Origin: UBA1757 sp045627385
GTDB lineage: Bacteria > Bacteroidota > Bacteroidia > Bacteroidales > UBA1402
DNA length: 64,000 nucleotides
Reading direction: 5' to 3'
Assembly: GCA_045627385.1 (NCBI GenBank)
Contig: JAZQNO010000013.1
Location: forward strand, 1-64,000
The notes beneath the pieces are model-generated. The model had not been told where the DNA came from. It was given only the letters and a program-made list of their open reading frames with translations, and searched no databases. This document shows positions 44,763 through 53,529 of this stretch, piece after piece (within the stretch, counting starts at the first letter, position 1; the number at the start of each line of letters is the position of its first letter). The position numbers and the translations under genes are program-made.

Positions 44763-46014
44763 CTATACTTACGCTCTTACCTGTCTGCTTCTGTGTGTGA
44801 TCCTGTCCGCCACGCCTCTTCAGGCCCAGCGGAACAGTTCGTCACCCTACAGCCGCTATGGGTACGGTCAGTTGCACGAGCCCATTCTCGGACAGTCCCT
44901 TGCCATGGGCGGAACGGCCATCGGCCTTAGGAGCAGCCGCGCCGTCAATCCGATGAATCCGGCCACCTATTCGGCCATCGATTCGCTTTCATTCCTCTTC
45001 GACTTCGCCTATACGGCCGACATCGCGACTTTCCGCGAAAACGGCGTCAAGGAAAAAGCTTCCAGCTACAGCCTCGACCATATTGTCCTCAAGTTCCCCC
45101 TTGCCAAGAACCTGGGCGTTTCCATGGGTCTGTATGAATATTCACAAGTGGGCTATTCTTACAATTCGTCCGGCAATTTGCCTTCCATGGAGGGAGACGC
45201 CCAAGAAGTGAGCTATGTGGAATCCTACACGGCCACCGGCGGCATCAACAACCTGTATCTGGGCGCTTCATACAGCCTTTTCAACCATTTGGCTCTCGGC
45301 TTCAACTGGAACTGCAAGTTCGGCGACATCAGCTATTCGCAATCGCTCACTTACCCCAGCCATTCGGCCTATTCCAGCATGGCTGTCGTCAACAGCATGA
45401 GTCTCCGACAGTCCAGTTTCGAATTCGGACTGCAGTATTTCCAGAACATCAACCGCAAAAACGGTTTCGTGCTGGGCGTGACCTACGAGATGGCCACTCC
45501 CTTCAAGGCCGATGTCACGACAACCAGCATCGTGCTGGATACGCTCGTCGTCAAAAAGGACGACAGTTTCGGAACGCCGGAGAAGTTCGGTATCGGCCTG
45601 AGCTATGTTTTCGACGACAGGTTCACGCTGGCGCTCGATTACGAACAGCAGAACTGGGCCAGCGCGCCTTTCTTCAGCCGTACCGACACCCTGTCCGACA
45701 CGCGCCGTTTCGCCATCGGCTTGGAATACCTGCCCTCCAAGTATGGAGAGTACTACTATCAGGTCGTCAAATACCGTCTGGGATTCCACTATGCCGATTC
45801 CTATGTCAAAGTGGCCGGTGGTAATCTGAAAGATGTCGGCCTGTCCTTCGGCCTGGGCATGCCTTTGCGCAACCAGCGTTCCAGCCTGAATGTCTCCTTC
45901 GAGTTCGGAAAGACGCTGACCCCCGCATCAGCCACTCTGAAGGAAAACTACGCCCGCATGTCGGTAGGTGTGCTGTTCAATGAAGTGTGGTTCATGAAAC
46001 GTCGTTTCAATTAA
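44746..46014 (+). CDS. OmpP1/FadL-like outer-membrane beta-barrel protein
   Basis: 422 residues with a signal peptide (about 1-27, LQAQ). The mature start SSPYSRYGYGQL and the N-terminal region AMGGTAIGLRSSRAVNPMNPATYS match the hatch-like start of OmpP1/FadL-type barrels in Bacteroidota; regular amphipathic strands continue to the C-terminal VWFMKRRFN. A transport role for hydrophobic compounds is known for FadL itself; substrate here is unknown. It starts inside coaX (17-base overlap). Its order coaX-barrel-TPR-lptC-foldase is, from memory, the usual one in Bacteroidales. Confidence 0.82.
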   Translation: MSSNGNYTYALTCLLLCVILSATPLQAQRNSSSPYSRYGYGQLHEPILGQSLAMGGTAIGLRSSRAVNPMNPATYSAIDSLSFLFDFAYTADIATFRENGVKEKASSYSLDHIVLKFPLAKNLGVSMGLYEYSQVGYSYNSSGNLPSMEGDAQEVSYVESYTATGGINNLYLGASYSLFNHLALGFNWNCKFGDISYSQSLTYPSHSAYSSMAVVNSMSLRQSSFEFGLQYFQNINRKNGFVLGVTYEMATPFKADVTTTSIVLDTLVVKKDDSFGTPEKFGIGLSYVFDDRFTLALDYEQQNWASAPFFSRTDTLSDTRRFAIGLEYLPSKYGEYYYQVVKYRLGFHYADSYVKVAGGNLKDVGLSFGLGMPLRNQRSSLNVSFEFGKTLTPASATLKENYARMSVGVLFNEVWFMKRRFN

Positions 46015-46064
46015 ACCCAAAGACGAAAATCCAATCATAATAACGAATTCAACATAGTATTGAT

Positions 46065-47429
46065 ATGAAAAAAGTATTAGTCCTGACCCTCAGCCTGGCA
46101 ACCAGCCTCACGCTGTTTGCCCAAAAAGGTGTAGAAGACGGATCGAAGTACGGACACGGAGAAGACAGTATCCGTTGCATCCAGAATTTGAGCCTGTATC
46201 AGACCTACGCCAAACAGAAAGATTACGGAACCGCCCTGGAATTCTGGGAAATCGCCTACAAGGAATGCCCGGCATCCAGTATCAACCTGTATATCACCGG
46301 CACACAAATCCGCAAGTGGCAGTTGCAGCGCGAACACGATCCCGCCAAGAAGAAGGAATTCTTCGATCTGCTGATGCAGGTTTACGACCAGCGCATCGAA
46401 TATTTCGGCAACTACGTGCGCGCTCCGCGTCCCGCCGTTCTCGGTCTGAAGGGTGTGGATTACCTCACTTGCAATCCCGAAGGTGAAGACGCCGACAAAT
46501 CGGTCGCCTATCCTTGGCTGAAGACCTGCATCGAGGAAAGTCCCGTCCAGCAGTTCAATCCGGCCTACGGTCCTTATTTCATGATCGCATCGCGCGCAAT
46601 GCTTGATAATCCCGAAGCCGACCACAAACAGACGTTCTTCAGCGACTATTTGAAAATCATGGAGATGATCGATGCCAAGATTGCCGAGACTCCCGATACG
46701 ACCACTCAGGCCAAGTACCGCGGCTACAAGCAGGACATCGACGACATCCTCGTCAAATCGGGTGCCGCCGACTGCATGACTCTCGAAAACATCTTCGCTC
46801 CCGAACTGGAAGCCAACAAAGCCAACCTCGACTGGCTGAACAAGGTCATCACCCTTTTCAAGCGAGTCAGATGCACCGATACCGAAGTGTATTTCCAGGC
46901 ATCTCTCTATGCCCACGAAGTGGCTCCGACATCCGAATCAGCCGAAGGTTGCGCCTACATGTGCATCAAGAAGGAAGACTATGCCAAGGCTGCCGAATAC
47001 CTGACGGAGGCCATCCGTATGGCATCCGACGACGACAAGAAGGCCGAATACGAATATCTGGCCGCTACCGCCCTGTTTGCCGGCAAAAAGTTCTCCGATG
47101 CCCGTCAGCACGCATTGGCCGCCGCCAAATACCGCAGCGGATATGCCGATCCTTACATTCTCATCGCCAAGATGTATGCCAACAGTGTCGACCAGTTCTC
47201 GGACAATGTCACCAAGCGTGCCGTCTATTGGGTGGCCGTTGACAAGCTGGAAAAGGCCAAATCGGTCGACCCCTCCGTCGCTGGTGATGTCAATGATCTG
47301 ATCGCCAGGTATAAAGAACAATATCCGAACTCGGAAGATGTCTTCATGCATCCCGAAGTGGACGAAGGCAAACCTTATCTCGTCAAGGGCTGGATCAACG
47401 AACGTACCATCGCCCGCAGCAAGAAATAA
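46065..47429 (+). CDS. Secreted tetratricopeptide-repeat protein
   Basis: 454 residues with a signal peptide (about 1-19, LFAQK). Helical repeat pattern throughout: TPR-like units at about 50-110, and better ones at about 295-400 (EGCAYMCIKKEDYAKAAEY shortened: KEDYAKAAEYL; ARQHALAAAKYRSGYADPY). TPR proteins of this type act as scaffolds in the periplasm. It lies 50 bases after the barrel gene, without a promoter that I can see, and directly before lptC. Confidence 0.8.
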   Translation: MKKVLVLTLSLATSLTLFAQKGVEDGSKYGHGEDSIRCIQNLSLYQTYAKQKDYGTALEFWEIAYKECPASSINLYITGTQIRKWQLQREHDPAKKKEFFDLLMQVYDQRIEYFGNYVRAPRPAVLGLKGVDYLTCNPEGEDADKSVAYPWLKTCIEESPVQQFNPAYGPYFMIASRAMLDNPEADHKQTFFSDYLKIMEMIDAKIAETPDTTTQAKYRGYKQDIDDILVKSGAADCMTLENIFAPELEANKANLDWLNKVITLFKRVRCTDTEVYFQASLYAHEVAPTSESAEGCAYMCIKKEDYAKAAEYLTEAIRMASDDDKKAEYEYLAATALFAGKKFSDARQHALAAAKYRSGYADPYILIAKMYANSVDQFSDNVTKRAVYWVAVDKLEKAKSVDPSVAGDVNDLIARYKEQYPNSEDVFMHPEVDEGKPYLVKGWINERTIARSKK

Positions 47430-47432
47430 GTG

Positions 47433-48014
47433 ATGCGCCATTTTTACGGACAGAATATCAGACACATAACAGCTGCAGTCCTTGCGGCTGTTATGTTGTT
47501 TTTGATACCCACCTCCTGCCGGAAAGAGAAGACCGAGACGGTTCCCAATTTCGAAGACCGCCGTCAGGTGCCCGGAATGGCCGCAGATTCGGTGACCACG
47601 CTGATTTCCGATTCCGGCGTTGTCCGCTACAAGGTGATCGCTCAGGTCTGGAACGTCTACGACCAGTCTGAAGATCCTTACTGGCATTTTCCGGAGGGAT
47701 TCTATTTCGAACGTTTCAATGACAGTCTGGCAGTGGAGTCTGTCGTGGAGGGCGACACGGCCTTGTATTTCACCAAGGGCAAACTGTGGGTGCTTAGAAA
47801 CAACGTGAAAATCATGAACCTGTCGGGAGAGAAGTTCGAAACCAATCTACTGTATTGGGACCAGAACCGTCACGAGGTCTATTCCGATTCTTTCATCCGC
47901 ATCGAACAGAAGAATCAGATTCTGACCGGATACGGATTCAAATCGAACGAACAGCTCACGAAATACACAATTTTCAAGATAAAAGGCATCTTCCCTATGG
48001 ATGCCGAAGAATAG
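47433..48014 (+). CDS. lptC: LPS export periplasmic protein LptC
   Basis: 193 residues. An N-terminal hydrophobic anchor (about 14-28) ends in PTSC, so it may be a lipoprotein rather than a transmembrane anchor. The rest is the LptC beta-jellyroll: SGVVRYKVIAQVW, FPEGFYFERF, GKLWVLRNNVKIMNLSGEKFETNLLYWD, GYGFKSN. LptC passes lipopolysaccharide from the LptBFG transporter to LptA. The ATG at 47433 is preferred over a GTG at 47430, which directly follows the TPR gene's stop. It ends just before the promoter of the foldase gene. Confidence 0.88.
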   Translation: MRHFYGQNIRHITAAVLAAVMLFLIPTSCRKEKTETVPNFEDRRQVPGMAADSVTTLISDSGVVRYKVIAQVWNVYDQSEDPYWHFPEGFYFERFNDSLAVESVVEGDTALYFTKGKLWVLRNNVKIMNLSGEKFETNLLYWDQNRHEVYSDSFIRIEQKNQILTGYGFKSNEQLTKYTIFKIKGIFPMDAEE

Positions 48015-48046
48015 TTTTTATTATTCGTAAATATTATATACATTTG
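48015..48046 (+). promoter_or_regulatory. Candidate promoter of the PpiD-like foldase gene
   Basis: TACATTTG at 48039-48046 is an exact TAnnTTTG match. At the -33 position there is only a T run (48015-48019). Surrounding sequence is clearly A/T-rich compared with the genes on both sides. Confidence 0.6.
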
Positions 48047-48059
48047 CACGCTTTTTGAG

Positions 48060-48082
48060 GGGCTTGCCAAAGCCCGATTTTT
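48060..48082 (+). promoter_or_regulatory. Leader stem-loop followed by a T run, upstream of the PpiD-like foldase
   Basis: GGGCTT pairs with AAGCCC (48060-48065 with 48070-48075) around a 4-base loop, followed by GATTTTT. It lies after the -7 box at 48039-48046 and 30 bases before the start codon, so it would be at the very 5' end of the transcript. It could be a weak terminator for lptC readthrough, an attenuator, or a 5' stability hairpin. Confidence 0.5.
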
Positions 48083-48113
48083 CAGGTATAATATTTACAA
48101 ACATATCTAACAA

Positions 48114-50246
48114 ATGGCTACTTTACAGAAAATCAGAAAACAGTCCGTCCTGTTGCTTGTCGTCATCGGTCTGGCTATGCTGGCATTCATTTTGGGTGAC
48201 TTCCTGACCTCGGGTTCGTCCCTGTTCCGCATGCAGCAGGAAAACATCGTCAAAATCAACGGAAAAAATCTGAATTACAAAGATTATGAGGCTCGTATCG
48301 CCGAAATGGAAGAGGTCTACAAGATGCAGACCGGTCTGTCCAACCTCGACGAGCAGACCACCGCTCAGATCCGTGAAACCGTTTATGAATCGATCGTCCG
48401 TGAGAACCTTCTCGATGAACAGGCTTCCGCTCTGGGCATTCAGGTGACCGAAAAGGAAATCTTCGAAGCCCTCAACAGCGAGAATCCCCCGTATATGGTC
48501 GCTCAGATGCCTTTCTTCCTGAATCCGGAAACCGGCCGTTATGACCGCAGTCTCATGATCAACTTCCTTCGCACCATCGAAGCCGACGACATGTCGATGT
48601 ATTCGGAAGATGCTCAGGCTCAGATCAAGCAGATGAAGAACTACTGGCTGTTCTGGGAGAACATGATTCAATACAACATGCTGGAGGACAAGATCAGCAA
48701 TCTCCTGTCCCATGCCGTGTCCGCCAGCTCCGTCGACGCCAAGTCAGCTTTCGACGCCCGTCAGCGTTCTGTCGATTTCGTCTGTGCCGTCAAGCCTTAC
48801 TTCCAGATTCCCGATTCGACTGTGAAGGTTTCTTCCAACGAAGTGAAGGCCTACTACAGAGCCCATAAGGAAGAGTTCCGCCAGCAGCCCTACCGCTCAG
48901 CCAGCTATGTCACCGTCGATGTCCTGTCCAGTCAGGAAGACAACGATGCCGTAAAGGCCGAAATGGACCGCGCCTCTGAAGAGTTCGCCAGCGCTGAAGA
49001 CATCGCTTCTCTGGTCAACTCCAAATCGGATATCCCTTATACCGACTGCTTTGTGGCCACCAACGCTTTCACCGGTTCGGTCGCCGATTTCCTGGCGTCA
49101 GCCAAGGACGGCCAGGTCGAAGGCCCGTACTTCGAGGACAACGCTTGGATCATGCTCCGTCAGATGGCGTCCATTACGCGTCCCGACTCCGTTCAGGTGA
49201 GCCAGATTTTCATCGCCGGCAAGCAGAAAGACAACCAGAAACTGATCGACAGCCTGATGAATGTCCTCAAGAGCGGCAAAACTCCGTTTGCCGAACTGGC
49301 TGCCAATTACTCTCAGGATCAGACCGCCCAGAACGGCGGCGAAATGGGATGGTTCCGCGAAATTGACGCCTTCTCGTCTCTGGGCGCAGAGTTCGTCAAC
49401 ACTTGCTTCACTGCCAAAAAGAATCAGCTTTACACGGCCGAGTCGAAATACGGTACCCACATCTTGAAGGTCACCGATATGACCAAGCCTGTCAAGAAAG
49501 TGAAACTGGCTGAAATGGTGATGGCCGTCAGCCCCTCCTCACGCACTTACAGCTCTTACTACAATCAGCTCAACCAGATTCTGGCCAACAACCAGACGGC
49601 TGACGCCTTCATAGCCGCCGCCCGCGAAAACGGCTATCAGGTGCTCTCCGCTCCCTCCGTGCTGAAGAACGACTACACGCTGGCCGGCATCGAAGGCATG
49701 CGCCAGGCTGTCCGCTTCATCTACAACGGCAAGGTGGGCGATGTTTCGACCATCTTCGAAAACTCCAACAACCAGTTTGTCGTGGTTGCCGTCACCGGCG
49801 CTTTCGATGAGGATTACCGTCCGATGAGCGAAGTCCAGAACCAGCTGGTCCGCATCGTGGCCAACGAAAAGAAAGCCGCCAAGTTCAAGAAGGAATTCAA
49901 GGCCGAAGAGGGCATCGAAGCTCTGGCCGAAGCCTATGAGATGGTGCTCGACACTGTCCGTCTGCTGACCTTCTCCAGCCGCCGCATCACCGGTATCGGT
50001 GAAGAACCCGCTCTGCAGGCCGCCGTCATGGCCGCTCCTCTGAACGAGGTCTCCAAGCCCATTGCCGGCGAAAACGGCATCTATGTGTTCGAGGCCATCT
50101 CCGATGTGCTTGCTGAAAGCGCTTTCGACGAGCAGCTCGAAAAGACCGGTTGGAACGCCAACGAAACGTACCGCGTGCTGTATCAGGCTTACGCCGCCGT
50201 CCTTGACGAGGCTGAAGTGGAAGATTCACGCATCCGTTTCTATTGA
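48114..50246 (+). CDS. PpiD/SurA-like periplasmic peptidyl-prolyl isomerase
   Basis: 710 residues. One N-terminal membrane anchor (about 14-32), a SurA-type N-domain (about 33-210), a parvulin-type rotamase domain (about 350-455, VSQIFIAGKQKDNQKLIDSL and GEMGWFREIDAF) and a further C-terminal region with a second degenerate parvulin-like unit (about 500-620). This is the architecture of membrane-anchored PpiD foldases that help proteins leaving the Sec translocon. It has its own promoter and a strong terminator, so it is likely transcribed alone. Confidence 0.9.
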   Translation: MATLQKIRKQSVLLLVVIGLAMLAFILGDFLTSGSSLFRMQQENIVKINGKNLNYKDYEARIAEMEEVYKMQTGLSNLDEQTTAQIRETVYESIVRENLLDEQASALGIQVTEKEIFEALNSENPPYMVAQMPFFLNPETGRYDRSLMINFLRTIEADDMSMYSEDAQAQIKQMKNYWLFWENMIQYNMLEDKISNLLSHAVSASSVDAKSAFDARQRSVDFVCAVKPYFQIPDSTVKVSSNEVKAYYRAHKEEFRQQPYRSASYVTVDVLSSQEDNDAVKAEMDRASEEFASAEDIASLVNSKSDIPYTDCFVATNAFTGSVADFLASAKDGQVEGPYFEDNAWIMLRQMASITRPDSVQVSQIFIAGKQKDNQKLIDSLMNVLKSGKTPFAELAANYSQDQTAQNGGEMGWFREIDAFSSLGAEFVNTCFTAKKNQLYTAESKYGTHILKVTDMTKPVKKVKLAEMVMAVSPSSRTYSSYYNQLNQILANNQTADAFIAAARENGYQVLSAPSVLKNDYTLAGIEGMRQAVRFIYNGKVGDVSTIFENSNNQFVVVAVTGAFDEDYRPMSEVQNQLVRIVANEKKAAKFKKEFKAEEGIEALAEAYEMVLDTVRLLTFSSRRITGIGEEPALQAAVMAAPLNEVSKPIAGENGIYVFEAISDVLAESAFDEQLEKTGWNANETYRVLYQAYAAVLDEAEVEDSRIRFY

Positions 50247-50279
50247 TTCGAATTTGTCGGAGTCCTCTCCGAATCACCT

Positions 50280-50315
50280 AAAGGCTGCTTGCTTCTCCGT
50301 AAGCAGCCTTTTTTT
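50280..50315 (+). terminator. Intrinsic terminator after the foldase gene, abutting rlmN
   Basis: AAAGGCTGCTT pairs with AAGCAGCCTTT (11 bp, 10-base loop), followed by a T run to 50315. A second small hairpin (TCGGAG/CTCCGA, 50257-50272) lies just upstream. The rlmN ATG begins 8 bases after the T run. Confidence 0.92.
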
Positions 50316-50323
50316 ACTCTGTC

Positions 50324-51346
50324 ATGTCTGAGGAAAAATTCATATTGTTGGGAAAGAGCGCTGCCGAAATCAAGCAGTGGGCCGTGGAGCAGGGAATGCC
50401 GTCGTATGCGGCATCCCAGTTGTTGGATTGGATATATCGCAAGCGTGTCCGCCGATTCGACGATATGACCAACCTTTCCCTCAAACATCGGGCCTTCCTG
50501 GCCGAAAAGGCCGACTTGGGGTTTTCAGACCCGATCGATGTGGCCGTTTCCAAAGACGGCACCCGAAAGTATCTCTTTGGCACCTCCTGCGGAACAGGCG
50601 TGGAAACGGTCTACATTCCCGACCGTGACCGGGCCACTCTCTGTGTGTCCTCACAAGTGGGCTGCAAGATGCATTGCGCCTTCTGCATGACCGGCCGTAT
50701 GGGCTTCAAGGCCCAATTGGCCTGCCACGAGATTCTGAACCAGATTCTGTCCATCCCGGAGTCCTCCTCCTTGACCAACCTGGTGTTTATGGGCATGGGC
50801 GAACCTTGCGACAACGTCGAGGCGGTTCTGCAGACCATCCGCGTGCTGACAGACGAAGACGGTTTTGCCTGGAGCCCCAAGCGCATCACCTTGTCTTCCA
50901 TCGGCCTGTGGCCTGGTCTGAAACGTATTTTGGAAGAGACTTCCTGCCACATCGCCATCAGTCTGCACACGCCCGATTTCGAACAGCGTCGCGAGTGGGT
51001 GCCCGCTGAGAAGGCCTGGCCCCTGAAGGACACCGTAGAAAAGCTCAAGGAATATGATTTTTCCCATCAGCGCCGGCTCTCGTTCGAATATGTGATGTTC
51101 GATTCGTTGAACGACGACCTGGAGCATGCCCGCATGCTGCTCCGCCTGCTGTCGGGTCTCAAATGCCGTATGAACCTCATCCGTTTCCATACGATTCCCG
51201 ACACGCCCTTTGTCACGGCCAAGGATGCTTCCATTCAGGCATTTGCAGACTATCTCAACAGCAAGGGCCTTCAGACGACCATCCGCGCTTCGCGTGGGGA
51301 AGATGTTCAGGCGGCCTGCGGTTTGCTTTCAAGCCTGAAAAAATGA
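50324..51346 (+). CDS. rlmN: 23S rRNA (adenine-2503-C2)-methyltransferase
   Basis: Radical-SAM enzyme that methylates A2503 of 23S rRNA (and A37 of some tRNAs). 340 residues. The 4Fe-4S-binding motif C-x3-C-x2-C is present as GCKMHCAFC near 113-120, and the C-terminal methyl-carrying Cys is in VQAACG near 334. MGMGEPCDN and the N-terminal helical domain with YAASQLLDWIY complete the pattern. No Shine-Dalgarno sequence and almost no leader are visible, because the preceding terminator ends 8 bases before the ATG. Confidence 0.95.
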   Translation: MSEEKFILLGKSAAEIKQWAVEQGMPSYAASQLLDWIYRKRVRRFDDMTNLSLKHRAFLAEKADLGFSDPIDVAVSKDGTRKYLFGTSCGTGVETVYIPDRDRATLCVSSQVGCKMHCAFCMTGRMGFKAQLACHEILNQILSIPESSSLTNLVFMGMGEPCDNVEAVLQTIRVLTDEDGFAWSPKRITLSSIGLWPGLKRILEETSCHIAISLHTPDFEQRREWVPAEKAWPLKDTVEKLKEYDFSHQRRLSFEYVMFDSLNDDLEHARMLLRLLSGLKCRMNLIRFHTIPDTPFVTAKDASIQAFADYLNSKGLQTTIRASRGEDVQAACGLLSSLKK

Positions 51347-51363
51347 CAAAAAGTCAGTTTCCC

Positions 51364-51395
51364 GTTGTATATCATGTGCAATTGAACTATTTTTG
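51364..51395 (+). promoter_or_regulatory. Bacteroidota promoter of the DUF4837-pdxA operon
   Basis: GTTG (51364-51367), a 20-base spacer and TATTTTTG (51388-51395), with the start codon 18 bases further on. Same arrangement as the pepD promoter at 16298. Confidence 0.65.
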
Positions 51396-51413
51396 TCAGC
51401 TAACAGAACAACT

Positions 51414-52436
51414 ATGAAAATCGGCGACACTCTTTTGGCTTCATTAGCCGTCCTGATGGCCTGTGCGGGATTCAGTTCCTGCAAGAGGCAGATACACAAT
51501 CCGCTCAGTGTGGGCTCGGTGGGAGCTCCCTGGGAGGTGCTGGTCGTGATGGACAAGTCCGCGTGGGAGGCTCCCGAGGGACGAGCCCTGTTCGAGGTGC
51601 TCGATATGGATATCCCCGGCCTGCCCGCCTCTGAGCCCATGTTCAAGATATCGCGTTGCGACAAAGCCGATTTCACCGGCATTCTCAAGCCTGTGCGCAA
51701 TATCATCCAGGTGGAGATATCCGATATCTATTCCATGACCAAATTCCATTTCTACGAAGACCTCTGGGCCAGCAATCAGGCTGTCCTGACCATCACTTCG
51801 CCCGATAAGGCCCAGTTTGCCGCTTATGTGACGGAACACGCTGACGAACTCTATTCCTTCTTCGAAGAATATGAGATGAAGCGCAATATCCAGTATATCC
51901 GCAAGAGTTACAATCGCGACCTCTCCGAACTGATTCTGAAACAGTTCGGCGTCAAGATCATGGTGCCGAAAGTGATGACCCGCTACAAACAGGCCGACGG
52001 TTTCTTCTGGGCGTCCAACGACATGGGTCAGAAACGTCAGGATTTGGTGGTCTACACTTTCCCCTACACGGATGTGCGCACCTTTACGCCTGAATATCTG
52101 AACCACAAGCGTGACTCGGTGATGAAGGCCAACATACCCGGAGGCCCCGCCGGTTCCTACATGGCCCGTCAGGAAGACGTTCCGACCGATTATAGGGCTG
52201 TCAGCATCAACGGCAAGTACGCCGCCGTCATCCGAGGCCTTTGGGAGGTCAGGGGTGATATGATGGGCGGCCCTTACGTCAGCGTTTCCCGTCTGGACGA
52301 AATCAACCAGCGCATCGTGACGGCCGAAGTTTTCCTTTACGCTCCGGAAGAATACAAAAGAAATTTGATCAGATATAACGAATCGGTCATTTACAACATG
52401 CAATTGCCCGGTGAGTTTTCAACAGAAACCAATTGA
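51414..52436 (+). CDS. DUF4837 family lipoprotein
   Basis: 340 residues. Signal sequence with FSSC lipobox (Cys about 23), then GAPWEVLVVMDKSAWE and later RNIIQVEISDIYSMTKFHF shortened here to NIIQVEISDIY, landmarks of the Bacteroidota DUF4837 family. Function unknown; a periplasm-facing lipoprotein. The frame extends to 51393, but the ATG at 51414 gives the proper signal peptide and follows the promoter. One base separates its stop from the pdxA start. Confidence 0.83.
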   Translation: MKIGDTLLASLAVLMACAGFSSCKRQIHNPLSVGSVGAPWEVLVVMDKSAWEAPEGRALFEVLDMDIPGLPASEPMFKISRCDKADFTGILKPVRNIIQVEISDIYSMTKFHFYEDLWASNQAVLTITSPDKAQFAAYVTEHADELYSFFEEYEMKRNIQYIRKSYNRDLSELILKQFGVKIMVPKVMTRYKQADGFFWASNDMGQKRQDLVVYTFPYTDVRTFTPEYLNHKRDSVMKANIPGGPAGSYMARQEDVPTDYRAVSINGKYAAVIRGLWEVRGDMMGGPYVSVSRLDEINQRIVTAEVFLYAPEEYKRNLIRYNESVIYNMQLPGEFSTETN

Positions 52437-52437
52437 A

Positions 52438-53526
52438 ATGAACAACGGAAGATTGAAGATAGCTGTCACCCAAGGTGATATCAACGGCATTTCATACGAG
52501 GTCATCCTCAAGACCTTAGCCGAACCCAGAGTTTACGAGCAGCATGCGGTGGTCATTTACGGATCGCCCAAGGTCGCTGCCTATTATAAGAAGAATCTGG
52601 AACTCGATTTCCCGATTACGCAAGTGCAGTCTGCAGAAAACGCCGAATATGGCCGTGTCAGCATCGTCAACTGCAACGACGAGGAAGTCAAGGTGGAAGC
52701 CGGACATTCGACGGCAATGGCCGGACAGGCGTCGTTTCAGGCTCTTGAAGCGGCTGTCCGCGATCTGAAAGCCGGTCTGGTGGACGTGCTGGTGACCGGT
52801 CCCATCAACAAGGCCAACATCCAATCGGAACATTTCCATTTTCCCGGACACACCGAATATCTCGAGCAGTCTTTTGCCGAAAACGGTCAGCAGGCGCTGA
52901 TGCTGATGGTGGGAGAGTCGCTTCGTGTGGCCGTGGCGACCGGTCACATGCCGGTCGACAAGGTGGCCTCTTCGCTTTCCAAAGACCTGATCGTGCGCAA
53001 AGTGAAAGCGCTCGACCAGAGCCTTCGCCGCGACTTCGCTATCGATTGTCCCCGCATTGCCGTTCTGGCGCTAAATCCGCATGCCGGCGACAACGGCCTC
53101 TTGGGCAGTCAGGAAGCCGACATTCTCATTCCGGCCATCGAAGAACTGCAGAAAGAAAACTACTGCTGTTTCGGACCTTTGTCGGCCGACGGCTTTTTCG
53201 GAAGCGGCCAATTCTCCTTGTATGACGGCGTTTTGGCCATGTATCACGATCAGGGTCTGATTCCCTTCAAGGCTTTGTCGGCCGGACGCGGTGTCAACTT
53301 TACGGCCGGTCTGCCCATTGTCCGCACCTCACCTGCGCATGGCACGGCCTACGAACTGGCCGGTCAGAACCAGGCCGACGAAATCTCCTTCAGAGAGGCT
53401 CTGCTGATGGCCTGCGACATCTATTTCAACCGAAAGGAATATGCTGAAATCCACAGCAATCCCTTGCGCCGTCAGCGCGTCGAATCGGGAGATGACACCA
53501 ACGACATTTCCGCAAGTGAAGCATAA
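52438..53526 (+). CDS. pdxA: 4-hydroxythreonine-4-phosphate dehydrogenase
   Basis: NAD-dependent, metal-binding oxidative decarboxylase of the DXP-dependent pyridoxal phosphate pathway. 362 residues. Motifs: IAVTQGDINGISYEV (N-terminal substrate loop; many members have GDPAGIG), VTGPINKANI, FPGHTEYL with a metal-ligand His, LNPHAGDNG, and MYHDQGLIPFK with the second His ligand, then GVNFTAGLPIVRTSPAHGTA. The ATG at 52438 begins 1 base after the DUF4837 stop; an in-frame ATG at 52411 inside that gene is less likely. Three bases separate it from the sigma-54 activator gene. Confidence 0.94.
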   Translation: MNNGRLKIAVTQGDINGISYEVILKTLAEPRVYEQHAVVIYGSPKVAAYYKKNLELDFPITQVQSAENAEYGRVSIVNCNDEEVKVEAGHSTAMAGQASFQALEAAVRDLKAGLVDVLVTGPINKANIQSEHFHFPGHTEYLEQSFAENGQQALMLMVGESLRVAVATGHMPVDKVASSLSKDLIVRKVKALDQSLRRDFAIDCPRIAVLALNPHAGDNGLLGSQEADILIPAIEELQKENYCCFGPLSADGFFGSGQFSLYDGVLAMYHDQGLIPFKALSAGRGVNFTAGLPIVRTSPAHGTAYELAGQNQADEISFREALLMACDIYFNRKEYAEIHSNPLRRQRVESGDDTNDISASEA

Positions 53527-53529
53527 GAT

